Source: G963667675 sp965249215 (lineage in GTDB: Bacteria > Chloroflexota > Dehalococcoidia > Lucifugimonadales > UBA3495). Taken from it: a stretch of DNA of 64,000 nucleotides. Positions 1-8,362 of this stretch are shown here, in pieces. Positions within the stretch are counted from its first letter, which is position 1. Every line of letters starts with the position of its first letter. The notes below the pieces were generated by a model, which was given only the letters and a program-made list of their open reading frames with translations, made no database searches and was not told the origin of the DNA. The stretch is from the NCBI GenBank assembly GCA_965249215.1, contig CBDFLN010000002.1, positions 1,860,001-1,924,000 on the forward strand, read 5' to 3'. Position numbers and translations under genes: made by a program.

Positions 1-237
1 TTCCGCCAGTTCCTGCTACGGGGCCTGGAGAAGGTCAGCGGCGAGTGGTCGCTGATCTGCACCGGCCACAACCTGCTCAAACTATTCCGCTTTGGGGCCG
101 ACCAGTCTCGTGAAACACCGACCAACAGGCTTGCCACAAGTGTCCGGAATATCGTCGAGGTGGTCAGCACACTGAGGCGTACGAAGCTATTGGTCCGTCA
201 GTGGCTGCACCCGGCAACAATAATTGTCGCCGTCTGA
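1..237 (+). CDS. IS1182-like transposase, C-terminal fragment
   Basis: Frame 1 is open from the first base to TGA at 235-237 and gives 78 residues beginning FRQFLLRGLEKVSGEW and continuing through SLICTGHNLLKLFRFG. This RGLEKV-GEW-LIC-HNLLKL signature is the extreme C-terminus of IS1182-type DDE transposases, after the catalytic glutamate. The rest of the gene lies outside the window, so it is unknown whether the element is intact. It converges on the lipoprotein gene 46 bases away. Together with the complete IS1380-type element 2 kb to the right, it marks this edge as a mobile-element-rich region. The family assignment is from motif recognition only. Confidence 0.75.
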   Translation, partial: FRQFLLRGLEKVSGEWSLICTGHNLLKLFRFGADQSRETPTNRLATSVRNIVEVVSTLRRTKLLVRQWLHPATIIVAV

Positions 238-283
238 CCTCCACCTGTATCCAAGTCACGCCAGCTAATCCTCAGACGGGCTG

Positions 284-1246
284 CTAGACCCAGGTCTCAG
301 TTGTGGGCGCGATGAGCCCCCCGTTTGCTTCCATTCGGACCTCGTTGGCTGCGATTATCCCGGCCTTGAGAGTCGCCAGCGTAGGTTCTAGGAGAGTGTC
401 CCTGTGCTGCTCGTAGATTTCGGGGTATTTGGACCACGCATCGGCGTGAGGGTGGATTGCCCTGACTGTATCGTCATTATCCTCCTGCAAGTGCCATGAC
501 GCGGAAACTTCAAACGCCTCTATGGCCCCATTTGATGACGGGGCTATGAAAAATATACCTTCCCAGGCTCTAACGCCGCCGTCGCGTACGCGCCACAGGG
601 ATATTAAGTCGCCGGTCTCGCTGCCTCCTACGAACGCCTGCTCGATGGCCTGTCTTTGCTCCTCTCCATGGTGGAACGCGTACGCCACCAGCAGGGTCAA
701 ATATTCGGGCCCGGAGCCGATAAGGTACTCATTCACACGCACATCGACGTAACAGTCAACGGTGTGTCTCCCCGATTCCAATGCGGAGTCTCGCGCGTAA
801 GCTGGAAAGCGGAACGGCCTGTCGCTGGTTTCGCATCGTATCGTATTTGGAACCGTCGTTGCCCTGACGACAAAATGGGCAGTCCATAGCGGCGTACCGA
901 CGCCTCCGACGAGGAAACGACTCAGGTCGAACGGCTCGCTCCCGAAGTCGTAGCTCGCGTCGGCACTAAGCGATGTTAGAGACGGGGTGCAGGTATCGCC
1001 TGTGAAACCCTCTATAGGCGTACAAGGCGGTATGACCTCGCTCAGGTAAGATGGCTCTGGGATGGGTACAGGCGTAGATGCTGGTGCCTGGTAGAAGGCA
1101 CCGGCAGAGCGCGGCAAAGCCTCGGTAGCTGGAGGCGCAAGTGACGGTGGTTCTCCCCCCGCGCAGGCTGCTGCTATCAGGCCACCCAAGACCAGCAGTG
1201 CGAGTCCGGCGACGCGTTGAACGTTGGCACGAACTAGCTCTAACAT
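284..1246 (-). CDS. Putative secreted lipoprotein of unknown function
   Basis: 320 residues with an N-terminal hydrophobic stretch (about residues 9-28) ending in a lipobox-like AAAC before GG, so the mature protein would be lipid-anchored at Cys28. A Pro/Thr/Ala-rich linker follows, typical of exposed lipoproteins. I recognise no catalytic motif. The start is well supported: AAGGAGAT lies 7 bases upstream of the ATG. It lies 16 bases downstream of the metzincin reading frame on the same strand, so both were probably co-transcribed with the large surface-protein gene before the insertion element interrupted it. A partner or substrate of that surface protease is possible but is inference only. 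Confidence 0.6.
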   Translation of the reverse strand: MLELVRANVQRVAGLALLVLGGLIAAACAGGEPPSLAPPATEALPRSAGAFYQAPASTPVPIPEPSYLSEVIPPCTPIEGFTGDTCTPSLTSLSADASYDFGSEPFDLSRFLVGGVGTPLWTAHFVVRATTVPNTIRCETSDRPFRFPAYARDSALESGRHTVDCYVDVRVNEYLIGSGPEYLTLLVAYAFHHGEEQRQAIEQAFVGGSETGDLISLWRVRDGGVRAWEGIFFIAPSSNGAIEAFEVSASWHLQEDNDDTVRAIHPHADAWSKYPEIYEQHRDTLLEPTLATLKAGIIAANEVRMEANGGLIAPTTETWV

Positions 1247-1262
1247 CTTGTTATCTCCTTGC

Positions 1263-2402
1263 CTACCGCGACTGGTAGTTGCCCATCACGGAAGCGACAT
1301 CGTAGTACGACGGGGCACAGATATGTTTGTCATCTCTGTAGCTATAGTACATGACTGCATCTTCGTGCTCGGTGTGCCGGGTTCCTGCCGCACTTCTTCG
1401 ATGCTGTGAGCCGAGAAGATGCCCGACCTCGTGAATCGCCACGTTGCGCAGTTGCGTGCAGGCTTGCATGTTGCCTAGGCTATCCCAATCACGAGTTTCT
1501 CTAAATACCAATGAGCGGAAGGTAAGCGGTTCTGTAAAGATGGAAGTGGCGTTGTGCAAGCACGCTATTGCGTCTCCACACACTCGCTGCATTTCAGCGA
1601 AACCAACAAAGATGATCTGGTTGAATGGAGGCGGGTTGGCCTGCGCGAAACCGTCTGTCGGGTCGTAACACGGGTTGGCTGCCGTCCCGGCCTTGCCGTC
1701 ATATGTGATTGTGATGATGTTGCTGCCGTCGGCCTTCTTCCACCGAACCGTACTTTCCCACAGCGCTACTGCCTGGTTGATCTCAGCGACGGAAGCCCCT
1801 GCTGGCAGGGGCAGCCCAATGCTGATGTCCGCCGCGTTGAAACCTGGGGGCAGCGGGTCCGGCGGCGCACATATCCGGTAGTTGTACGCGCCATCATCCA
1901 AATACCTGGCCAGACTGATAGTAGCTATCCTGGCCGTGTCTGCGTTGTCAGGAGGAACCGTGGTTGGGTAAACCACGTTGGAGGTTGACCAGCCCGACTT
2001 ATCCACGACCCTCGCACTGAGTTCGACGTGATACAGGTGGCCGTCATCCGGCCCGCTGAACGTACTCTCCCAGGCGTCGCCAGCCTGGTGAGTGGCAGCT
2101 ATCCTAACGCCGCCTGCTCCGGGCTGCCAGCTGAGGTTGAGCATTGCGTCCAGGTCGTCCTGGCAGACTCCCCATCGAGGAATGGCCGCGGCACCAAGCA
2201 CGTCGCAGTCCTCCCGGTGGTAGCGGGCGATGAAGACGACATCGTTCACGTCGTTGTCCTGCGCGTCCCATTCCCATCTTAACCCGAATCCACCGAAGGA
2301 CACCGATGGACGGCGTGAGGAAAGCGGAAGGGGGATGAGGGAGCTACAGGGGAAATAGCCTGGGTTCCATTTGGGGTAGGGAGGTCGGCGGACGGTCTTC
2401 AT
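1263..2402 (-). CDS. Metzincin (M10-like) metalloprotease domain, IS-truncated C-terminal piece of the surface protein
   Basis: 379-codon frame. Residues 324-334 read HEVGHLLGSQH, the extended zinc site HExxHxxGxxH of metzincins, and a downstream AVMYYSY supplies the Met-turn. This makes a matrixin-like secreted zinc protease the best call. Several Cys residues around residues 54-64, 258-300 and near the active site fit an extracellular protein. The first 40 or so codons (about 2283-2402) lie inside the IS1380-type element and are not native; native sequence begins at RWEWDAQDND. As it stands the piece lacks a signal peptide and its own start, so it is probably not exported. The lipoprotein gene follows 16 bases downstream. 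Confidence 0.75.
   Translation of the reverse strand: MKTVRRPPYPKWNPGYFPCSSLIPLPLSSRRPSVSFGGFGLRWEWDAQDNDVNDVVFIARYHREDCDVLGAAAIPRWGVCQDDLDAMLNLSWQPGAGGVRIAATHQAGDAWESTFSGPDDGHLYHVELSARVVDKSGWSTSNVVYPTTVPPDNADTARIATISLARYLDDGAYNYRICAPPDPLPPGFNAADISIGLPLPAGASVAEINQAVALWESTVRWKKADGSNIITITYDGKAGTAANPCYDPTDGFAQANPPPFNQIIFVGFAEMQRVCGDAIACLHNATSIFTEPLTFRSLVFRETRDWDSLGNMQACTQLRNVAIHEVGHLLGSQHRRSAAGTRHTEHEDAVMYYSYRDDKHICAPSYYDVASVMGNYQSR
2278..2282. repeat. Left target-site duplication CTTAA
   Basis: CTTAA directly abuts the left terminal repeat of the IS1380-type element and is repeated at 4002-4006 outside the right end. A 5-bp duplication is compatible with this family. Confidence 0.85.
2283..2300 (+). 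repeat. IS left terminal inverted repeat
   Basis: CCCGAATCCACCGAAGGA, an exact inverted match to 3984-4001. The similarity stops at base 18, which fixes the inner edge. Confidence 0.9.
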
Positions 2403-2554
2403 CGCCGCACAGGGGCCCCTATGGGCGTCTGCAGGAGCTGCGATGCGCGGGATGGCGAGAGAATACGCAGCAGGGAACTCTCTCGGACCGGGCTGGCGCG
2501 AGTCTGCGGGGATCTTCGGTTGTCCGGTGGGTGGGTCGGTCGCCGACGGTGCCG

Positions 2555-3880
2555 TCAGGCCGGGAGTGGAATGGCTCGCAGCCGGGCCAAGGCGCGGCTG
2601 AACTTCTCAGCCCAAGGCCAGCGATCCGGAAGATGCAGGGTCAACCGGCGTGCCGAGCGGGTGAGCCGTCCGGCCAGGGAGAAGAACCGCCGCCGGAGGG
2701 TCTTGGTGGTGGCTATCCGCTCTCCCAGACCGATCCGCGCGGTCCAGCGGGCCAGGTTGTGGGCCATCGTCTGGACGGCCAGCCAGGCGCCGTTGGCGGC
2801 GAAGCGGCCCGAGGGGAGATGGTTGAGCCCGACGCCGTACTTGAGGTCGCGTATGGCATTCTCGATCTCGGCGTGGCGGCGATGGTCAGCCTCCAGTTCG
2901 AGCAACTCCCCGTCCCGGTCGGTGATGAACCCGTGATAGCTGTATTTGGCGAAGAGGGCCAACTGGGAACCGGGCGTGGGCTTCACACGCCGGACGATGA
3001 GCCGCACCGGCGCGGCGTCAGGTTCACTCTGGAAGGGAGTGCAGGTGGTCTCGGCCACATCGGCGGCGCCGTCCATCCAGTAGGGAATGGGAGTCCAGGC
3101 ATCCTCGGGTATCGTCTCGATGAGATTGCGCAGGCTCTTGTGCTGGCGGATGGTGATGGAGAAGCGGACATCCATCTTGCGGCAGACGGATACCACGCCA
3201 TGAGTGTAGAACCCGCTGTCGGCCCGTAGCGTGAGTCGTCCGTTGGCCCCGGCGTAGCGTACCCGCCCCACCGTCTCCCGCAGAAAGTGGGCGGCGCCCC
3301 GGGCGGTGTTGGCGCGGCCCTCGCGCAGCCGGGACATCAGCACGTCGCCGGTGCCGGCGGCGACGGCCAACAGCGGGTGATAGCCCCGCTTGCCGGTATA
3401 GCCGTGGTGGCGTGCGCCCTCCTTGGCCAGTCCGTAGGTCTCGCAGATGGTGGAGTCCAGGTCAATGGTCAGGGGCCCGTCGCCGGGTCCCGCCCCGGCC
3501 TGCCAAGCCCGGGCCAGCAACTCGCGGCTCACCCGGTCGAGTTGACGGACGTGGCCCCACCGGAAGCTGCGCAGGAAGGTGCCCAGGGTGGATGGCGCCT
3601 TGACCGTGCCGCCCAGGGTGCAGGCCGTCCCCCCGGTGCGCAACACATCGGCGTCGTCAATGCAGTCGCCCCCAGCCAGCGCAGACGCCACCAGCGTCAT
3701 CATCTTGTCGCTCGTGTTCGCCCGCCCCGGGGCATCGCCCAGGTCGAGGCGCTGCCGGACGAGTTCGGGCAGGCCGAGGTGCCGCGCCAGGGTGGCCGGA
3801 AGGAGCAGCCCGGCATTGGCCACCAAGCGGCGGTCGTCGAAGGTGATTTGGATCCGGTCGGGGTGGTTGCGTGGCAGCAT
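2555..3880 (-). CDS. IS1380-family DDE transposase
   Basis: 441 residues, full length for the family. The DDE triad is visible as IDLDST (D142), LRADSGFY (D221) and the EIENAIRDLKYG helix (E340 with K347). ETYGLAKEGA followed by HHGYTGKRGYHPLLAV is a characteristic IS1380 block. The ATG is preceded by AAAAGGAG at good spacing. The C-terminal QTMAHNLARWTARIGLG segment is also typical. No frameshift or internal stop is seen, so the enzyme should be functional. The gene reads in the same direction as the interrupted surface-protein gene. Confidence 0.93.
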   Translation of the reverse strand: MLPRNHPDRIQITFDDRRLVANAGLLLPATLARHLGLPELVRQRLDLGDAPGRANTSDKMMTLVASALAGGDCIDDADVLRTGGTACTLGGTVKAPSTLGTFLRSFRWGHVRQLDRVSRELLARAWQAGAGPGDGPLTIDLDSTICETYGLAKEGARHHGYTGKRGYHPLLAVAAGTGDVLMSRLREGRANTARGAAHFLRETVGRVRYAGANGRLTLRADSGFYTHGVVSVCRKMDVRFSITIRQHKSLRNLIETIPEDAWTPIPYWMDGAADVAETTCTPFQSEPDAAPVRLIVRRVKPTPGSQLALFAKYSYHGFITDRDGELLELEADHRRHAEIENAIRDLKYGVGLNHLPSGRFAANGAWLAVQTMAHNLARWTARIGLGERIATTKTLRRRFFSLAGRLTRSARRLTLHLPDRWPWAEKFSRALARLRAIPLPA

Positions 3881-3961
3881 CTATTGGGTGCTCCTTTTCC
3901 GGGGTCGGTTTTTTGCTACAAAACCATTATCCCAGAAGCACAGGAGCACCTTCTTGCCGCT

Positions 3962-6900
3962 TCAGGACGCTAACCCGACGCCCTCCTTCGGTGGATTCGG
4001 GCTTAATGTGACGTTGTCACTGGGGAGAATGTTCCCGTTGAGCCGCAAGGCCGTCGGAACGGCGGGCTTGTCGTTGCCGTCGGTCACGGTGACCCTCGCG
4101 GACACGCTGCCGCCGCCCAAGTTGTAGCCGTCGCCCGGATTCACCGTCATGGTGATGCTGCCGTTCACCTCGTCGGCGTTGTCGTTGGCCGTGGGGATCC
4201 CAACGGTCTTGGAATCCTTGCCGCTGGCGATGCGGACGGGGGACGAGGGGAAGCCGACCGCGAAGTCCCCATTCTGGCTGAACGCTACGTTCACGTGAAT
4301 GTCGGCGTCGAGCGTCCGGCTCAGGTCCAGAACGAACTCCACCGGCGAACCCTCGTCCACCGATGCACTGTTGCGGCTGATGCTCAGGACGGGCGCCGGC
4401 TCCGCGTTGGTCGTGCCGCGGCCCGGCGGTGAGTAGGCTCCCGCGTCGCACTCGTCATTCATAGCCCGCACCGTAGCGTCATACTCGGTGTTGGGCATTA
4501 GGCCGGTTAGCGTCCACTCCAAGCCGGACGCGTTCGCCGTGGCAACTCTGTACTCGATATCGGTGGCAACCGCCCTGTACCGGACGGTATAGCCGGTGAT
4601 GGGCGGCCCGGTGTTGCTTGGTTCATCCCAGGTCACCCGTAGCTCGTTCGTCACGGTGGCGTTGGGCGGGCTCACGCCGGGGCGGTCCGGCACTGCCGGG
4701 CATTCAGCCGCGTCGGAGACGCTGATGAGGACGGCCTTGCTGGCTGCCCGCCTGGTGGAGTCCGTGGCCGTAACCGACACGGAGTAGCTGGGCTTGGCCT
4801 CGTGGTCCAGGTCGGCCTTCGTTTGCAGTTGACCGGTCGAAGAGACGATCCCGAATGACGCGGCGTCGGTCCCACCGAGGGTGTACGTGATAGTATCGTC
4901 GTCGTCGTCCGTTGCGGCGACCGGGCTGCCTATGTCGGTGCCCGCCGGGGTGTTCTCCGGCACCGTCCGGGAGCCGCTCTCAGTGCCGGGGAATTCGGGG
5001 GCCTCTTCCACGTCGGTTACGGTTACGGTTACGCTTTGGGTATCCGACAGATTGGTGGCGTCCCTGACCGTGATGGTGAAGGTGTAGGTGGACTTGACCT
5101 CGTGGTCCAGGTCGGCCCGGGTCCGTATCTGCCCCGTCGTGGAGACGATGCTAAAGGCGGCGGCGTCATCCCCGCTCAGGCTGTACCTGATGAGGCCTTC
5201 GTCATCGTCCACGGCGGTCACCGGGTCTCCCACATTGGTGCCGCGGTTGACGTTCTCAGGGACGCTGCGCTGGCCGGTCTCGCCCGCGGGGAACCGGGGC
5301 GGCTCCGGCTGATCAGTGACGGTTATCGTGACCGTCTGGGTTTCCGTCAGGAGGGTCCTGTCCCTGACCGTCATGGTGAAGGTGTAGGTGGAGTCGTCCT
5401 CGTGGTCCAGGTCGGCTCGCGTCTGTAGCTGCCCCGTCGTGGACACGACTGAGAACGTGGAGGCGTCGGCCCCGCTGATGCTGTACGTCAGGGGAAGGCC
5501 GTCGTCGTCCATGGCCTCAACCGGGGCTCCTATGTTCTCGCCGGACTCGGTGTTCTCAGGGACGCTGCGCTGGCCGGTCTCGCTCGCGGGGAAGTAGGGC
5601 CGTTCCTGGATATCCCGAAGGGTGATGACTATGTCCTTGGAGGCCGTCAAGCCGGTCGCATCCGTGGCGGTGACGGTTACATTGCAGGTAACTCTGACCT
5701 CCACATTCAGGCTGCCGCTGGTGCGGAGTTGCCCTGTGGACGACACGATGCTGAAAGACGATGCATCGGTCCCGCCCAGGCTGTACGTCAGGGGAAAGCC
5801 GTCGTCGTCCATGGCCGAAACCGGGCTGCCGATGTTGCGGCCCGACGGGGTGTTCTCATCGACGCTGCGCCGCCCGGTTTCCCCGATGGGGAAGTACGGA
5901 GCCTCATCCACGTTGCCCACGGTGATGTCGACGCCGACCGTGCCCGTTGCGTCGTGCTCGTCAGTGGCGGTGACGGTGACGGAGTAGCTGCTCTGTTCTT
6001 CCCGGTCGAGGCTCTCGGTCGTGGTGATCTGCCCGGTACTGGTGTTGATACGGAAGCGTGACGAGCCGCTCAGGCTGTACTCAATGGTATCGCCGTCAGG
6101 GTCGGTAGCCGTCACAGGCGCTCCGACGTTAGTGCCCGATGCACGATTCTCCAAGACTGTCCTGGGCCGCGGGTCGGGGGCGCCAAAGTCCGGTGGGACG
6201 TTACAGTGGTCATCCGCCAGCGTCACCTGGGTGCTGCGGTTGGTGCCGTATGCCATGTCGCTCGGCCGCGTGAACCCCAGGGTGATGGTCTCGTTGACGC
6301 AGTTGTCGTCCTGCTTAGCCGTGATGGTGAAGGTCTTGGACTGGTTGCCTTGGGCTGCTACCAGATTGCCGTTGGTCAGACCTCCCAGGGTATAGCTGCC
6401 GCTGCCGGATGCGGTTATCGGGATGGACCGGGCCTGCAGGAGCGACGGGGAGAAATTCACGTGGACCGTAGTGGCGCTCCCTCCCTCGGTTGCGGTATAG
6501 GTACTAGAGGCGTAGCCGACCTTCCTAGTGCAAAAGTTCGTCGTTACCGTTACCGAGTCCGACGCATCCCCATAGGCGCGGGAGTAGTCGATGCCGTTGC
6601 CCCTGGCGGAGATGCGGAACTCTGACATGCCCCCCTCAGGTACGCTTACGGTGTCGGTCGTCGCAGGAGCCGTGACGTAGCCTGCGATCCGCCACACCGT
6701 GCCGTCCAAGCGGTCTATCCGGTAGACAACCGCTCCATCCGATGCGGACCAGCTGAAGGACGCTCTGTTGCAGGTGTTAGATGTCCGCGTGAAGTTCGAC
6801 GGAGCCTCCACCGTGCAGAGTGTGGTGCTCTGGGTCGCCGTGCCTGACGGACCGCCATACCCCATCGGGAACGCAGCCGCCCTCACTCGAAAGGAGTACG

Positions 6901-7204
6901 AGGTCTCGCACTCCAAGCCACTGGCGGTTGCTGTGGTGCGGTTGAAGACGGTCTGCTGCGTCAGCCAAGAGCCTGTCCCCTTCTTGAACTCGACGAGGTA
7001 CGCGATGACGGGGCTCGTGTCGGTGGTTTCTTTCCACTCCAGGGATACGCTATCGTCGTCGTAGGCCGTTACCGAGATGCTCGCGGGTGCAGGTGCACGG
7101 AGGGATGGGTCCCGCTGATCCTTCATAGAATCGGGGAGCGGCTCACCCGGAACGATGTTCAGCCAGTCATCCGGTATGTCAGCGGGCCGCTTCATAACCG
7201 GCAA
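3962..7204 (-). CDS. Large cadherin/FnIII/Calx-beta repeat protein, body of the interrupted surface protein
   Basis: 1,080 codons from a TTG. Domains in order: FnIII about 36-128, FnIII about 132-222, Calx-beta about 228-333, five cadherin-like repeats of about 99 residues each (338 to about 835) built on VPEN, DDDG and STGQLxT with LDxE motifs, FnIII about 838-930, Calx-beta about 934-1040, then the first strands of another FnIII-like fold. The last 12 residues (PNPPKEGVGLAS) are encoded by the IS terminal repeat and are not native. No signal peptide is present in this frame; the hydrophobic leader is in the upstream 79-codon frame, separated by one TAA. Acidic DxD-rich repeats imply calcium-binding adhesion. 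The native protein continued into the metzincin domain. Confidence 0.8.
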   Translation of the reverse strand: MPVMKRPADIPDDWLNIVPGEPLPDSMKDQRDPSLRAPAPASISVTAYDDDSVSLEWKETTDTSPVIAYLVEFKKGTGSWLTQQTVFNRTTATASGLECETSYSFRVRAAAFPMGYGGPSGTATQSTTLCTVEAPSNFTRTSNTCNRASFSWSASDGAVVYRIDRLDGTVWRIAGYVTAPATTDTVSVPEGGMSEFRISARGNGIDYSRAYGDASDSVTVTTNFCTRKVGYASSTYTATEGGSATTVHVNFSPSLLQARSIPITASGSGSYTLGGLTNGNLVAAQGNQSKTFTITAKQDDNCVNETITLGFTRPSDMAYGTNRSTQVTLADDHCNVPPDFGAPDPRPRTVLENRASGTNVGAPVTATDPDGDTIEYSLSGSSRFRINTSTGQITTTESLDREEQSSYSVTVTATDEHDATGTVGVDITVGNVDEAPYFPIGETGRRSVDENTPSGRNIGSPVSAMDDDGFPLTYSLGGTDASSFSIVSSTGQLRTSGSLNVEVRVTCNVTVTATDATGLTASKDIVITLRDIQERPYFPASETGQRSVPENTESGENIGAPVEAMDDDGLPLTYSISGADASTFSVVSTTGQLQTRADLDHEDDSTYTFTMTVRDRTLLTETQTVTITVTDQPEPPRFPAGETGQRSVPENVNRGTNVGDPVTAVDDDEGLIRYSLSGDDAAAFSIVSTTGQIRTRADLDHEVKSTYTFTITVRDATNLSDTQSVTVTVTDVEEAPEFPGTESGSRTVPENTPAGTDIGSPVAATDDDDDTITYTLGGTDAASFGIVSSTGQLQTKADLDHEAKPSYSVSVTATDSTRRAASKAVLISVSDAAECPAVPDRPGVSPPNATVTNELRVTWDEPSNTGPPITGYTVRYRAVATDIEYRVATANASGLEWTLTGLMPNTEYDATVRAMNDECDAGAYSPPGRGTTNAEPAPVLSISRNSASVDEGSPVEFVLDLSRTLDADIHVNVAFSQNGDFAVGFPSSPVRIASGKDSKTVGIPTANDNADEVNGSITMTVNPGDGYNLGGGSVSARVTVTDGNDKPAVPTALRLNGNILPSDNVTLSPNPPKEGVGLAS
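3984..4001 (-). repeat. IS right terminal inverted repeat
   Basis: Exact inverse of 2283-2300, on the upstream side of the transposase. Its plus-strand form encodes the hybrid PNPPKEG tail of the truncated surface protein. Confidence 0.9.
4002..4006. repeat. Right target-site duplication CTTAA
   Basis: Second copy of CTTAA immediately outside the right terminal repeat. Counting only one copy restores the surface-protein reading frame. Confidence 0.85.
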
Positions 7205-7246
7205 CTCATCGGCGTCCTTGGTGGGGGCTATCGAGCCGATTGGAAG

Positions 7247-7486
7247 TTAGCCCTCGGGCACGAAGGTCGGGTCGTAGTCGTCTGAATCCTGTGCTGATAC
7301 CGGCGTGATGGTGAAGGCGAAGGCCGCTAACAGGCCAAGAGCTATCGCCAGCAACAGCAAAATGCCGTGGCGCAGGCCGAAAGCAGACCTAGAACCCCTC
7401 TCTTTAGGTAACACTACCTGGAAAGTGCGATATCTCCCTTGCAACATACCAGGCCAATCTGGGTTTGTGGTTAAAATATGGGCCAA
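7247..7486 (-). CDS. Signal/membrane segment of the interrupted surface protein
   Basis: 79 codons. A basic stretch (KERGSRSAFGLRHG) precedes a hydrophobic run (ILLLLAIALGLLAAFAF) and a likely cleavage site after VSA in TPVSAQDSDD, as in an extended signal peptide. The frame ends at TAA 7247-7249 after DPTFVPEG, yet stays open immediately beyond it into the cadherin/FnIII frame without a frameshift. The simplest reading is one nonsense mutation in the exported surface-protein gene. A genuinely separate tiny secreted peptide is possible but less likely. The upstream start could be the first ATG or the internal one before LQGRYRTF. Confidence 0.6.
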   Translation of the reverse strand: MAHILTTNPDWPGMLQGRYRTFQVVLPKERGSRSAFGLRHGILLLLAIALGLLAAFAFTITPVSAQDSDDYDPTFVPEG

Positions 7487-7921
7487 TGTTGCAAGTGATT
7501 GTCTGTGAGTCTGGTGTAAGTCAGCTGCAACCGCCCCGGCAGACGCGAACCCAGGCCTTAGTCAAGCCTGTGTAGGAGAGCGGGTTTGCCCTAGCCGTTC
7601 TCAGCCCCAATGGAGGTGGGCTGTCAGGCGGGAAGGCGGTCTGCGGCGGTTATTCCGGCGGCGCAGATGCATTTGCGGCGGCAAGGGCAGCAGCGCGAGG
7701 CTTCCGGGGGATTGTCGAGCAACCACGACGGCGTCGCCCGGATCAACGTCACGCCCTTTGCCAGACTTGTTGCGTTGATTGCCGGACCGCGGCGTCGCAT
7801 GGGGAGTCGTGGAAGGCCGGCCCGGCGCTAGTCAGTCACTTTCCAAAATAGCCAAAATGTGGTAAATTAGAACCGGTCAAAAATAACTGGCCCCGTGGCT
7901 TGACCTAGAAAGGTAAATCCC
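7487..7921. other. Intergenic region without a recognisable gene
   Basis: About 430 bases between the divergent surface-protein leader and the zinc-ribbon gene. Only short, composition-driven frames occur here. A promoter for the zinc-ribbon gene must lie near its right end, but no clear -35/-10 pair is visible. Confidence 0.4.
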
Positions 7922-7969
7922 CTGGTGATCAGTTATAGCCAAACATTCAACCTATAAGGAGATCACCAG
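7922..7969 (+). promoter_or_regulatory. Leader hairpin covering the start of the zinc-ribbon gene
   Basis: CTGGTGATC (7922-7930) pairs perfectly with GATCACCAG (7961-7969). The 30-base loop carries TATAAGGA, the front of the ribosome-binding site, and the right arm runs into the GTG start codon. Folding would hide the end of the AAGGAGAT and the initiation codon. That is the arrangement expected for translational control by temperature or a bound factor. The pairing is seen; the control is inferred. Confidence 0.5.
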
Positions 7970-8325
7970 TGGCTTTTGAAGATCGGAACCTAACCTGTGT
8001 GGAGTGTAACCAGAGTTTCATATTCTCTGCTGACGACCAGCAGTACCATGCGGACAAGGGCTATACCAACGAACCCAAGCGGTGCCCCAGTTGCCGGCAG
8101 GCCCGGCGGGCCAACCGCGGATACGACGGAGACGGAGGCGGGTTCGGCGGCGGCGGCGGCGGCGGGTTCGGCGGCGGGCGCCGGGAAATGCACGCCGTAG
8201 TGTGCGCCGAGTGCGGCCGGAACGCCGAAGTCCCGTTCCTACCCCGGGGCGACCGGCCCGTATACTGCAACGACTGCTACAGGCAGCAGAGTCCCAGGGG
8301 CGGCGACAGGCAATCCCGCTACTAG
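7969..8325 (+). CDS. Glycine-rich double zinc-ribbon protein
   Basis: 118 residues, GTG start with AAGGAGAT at good spacing. An N-terminal zinc ribbon uses CVEC and CPSC, then a Gly-rich linker (GDGGGFGG...) leads to a second ribbon with CAEC and CNDC. The first part (DRNLTCVECNQSFIFSADDQ) is a widespread bacterial probable zinc-binding domain, and proteins of this two-ribbon layout are common in Chloroflexota. The Gly-rich, basic linker resembles those of small nucleic-acid-binding proteins, so RNA or DNA binding is likely but unproven. The gene has its own terminator and a hairpin leader, implying a well-expressed, separately controlled transcript. Confidence 0.8.
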   Translation: MAFEDRNLTCVECNQSFIFSADDQQYHADKGYTNEPKRCPSCRQARRANRGYDGDGGGFGGGGGGGFGGGRREMHAVVCAECGRNAEVPFLPRGDRPVYCNDCYRQQSPRGGDRQSRY

Positions 8326-8362
8326 AATCCAGGCCCCCAAGGCCTGTTCTAAGCTAGAAACT

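Larger units (their letters stand above)
2283..4001 (-). mobile_element. Complete IS1380-family insertion sequence (1,719 bp)
   Basis: The boundaries are set by perfect 18-bp inverted repeats at 2283-2300 and 3984-4001 (CCCGAATCCACCGAAGGA) and by CTTAA duplications on both sides. It contains one full-length transposase gene (2555-3880, minus). About 270 bases between the transposase stop and the left end are noncoding. The perfect ends, intact transposase and unmutated target duplication all point to a recent insertion that may still be mobile. It landed inside the large surface-protein gene. A near-perfect hairpin (GGTGCTCCT paired with AGGAGCACC, about 3888-3952) lies between the transposase start and its terminal repeat. 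Confidence 0.9.
1263..7486 (-). pseudogene. Ancestral cadherin/FnIII/metzincin surface-protein gene, broken by an IS and a nonsense codon
   Basis: Three minus-strand frames appear to be pieces of one gene. Deleting 2283-4001 plus one CTTAA copy fuses the codons on both sides in frame, giving NVTL followed by RWEWDAQDND, the expected start of an FnIII-like fold (VPTALRLNG...VTLRW). Upstream, the 79-residue signal/membrane piece ends at TAA 7247-7249. The same frame stays open through 14 more codons into the TTG that begins the large body at 7204. The ancestral product would have been about 1,500 residues: signal segment, FnIII x2, Calx-beta, cadherin x5, FnIII, Calx-beta, FnIII-like, metzincin. 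The joins are seen in the sequence; loss of function is inferred. Confidence 0.8.

Noticed and set aside
3888..3952. GGTGCTCCT/AGGAGCACC hairpin as alternative IS terminus
   Set aside because: Internal to the element. The true ends are fixed by the perfect 18-bp repeats and CTTAA duplications.
7610..7831. 73-codon frame in the intergenic gap
   Set aside because: No ribosome-binding site, no likeness, composition-driven.
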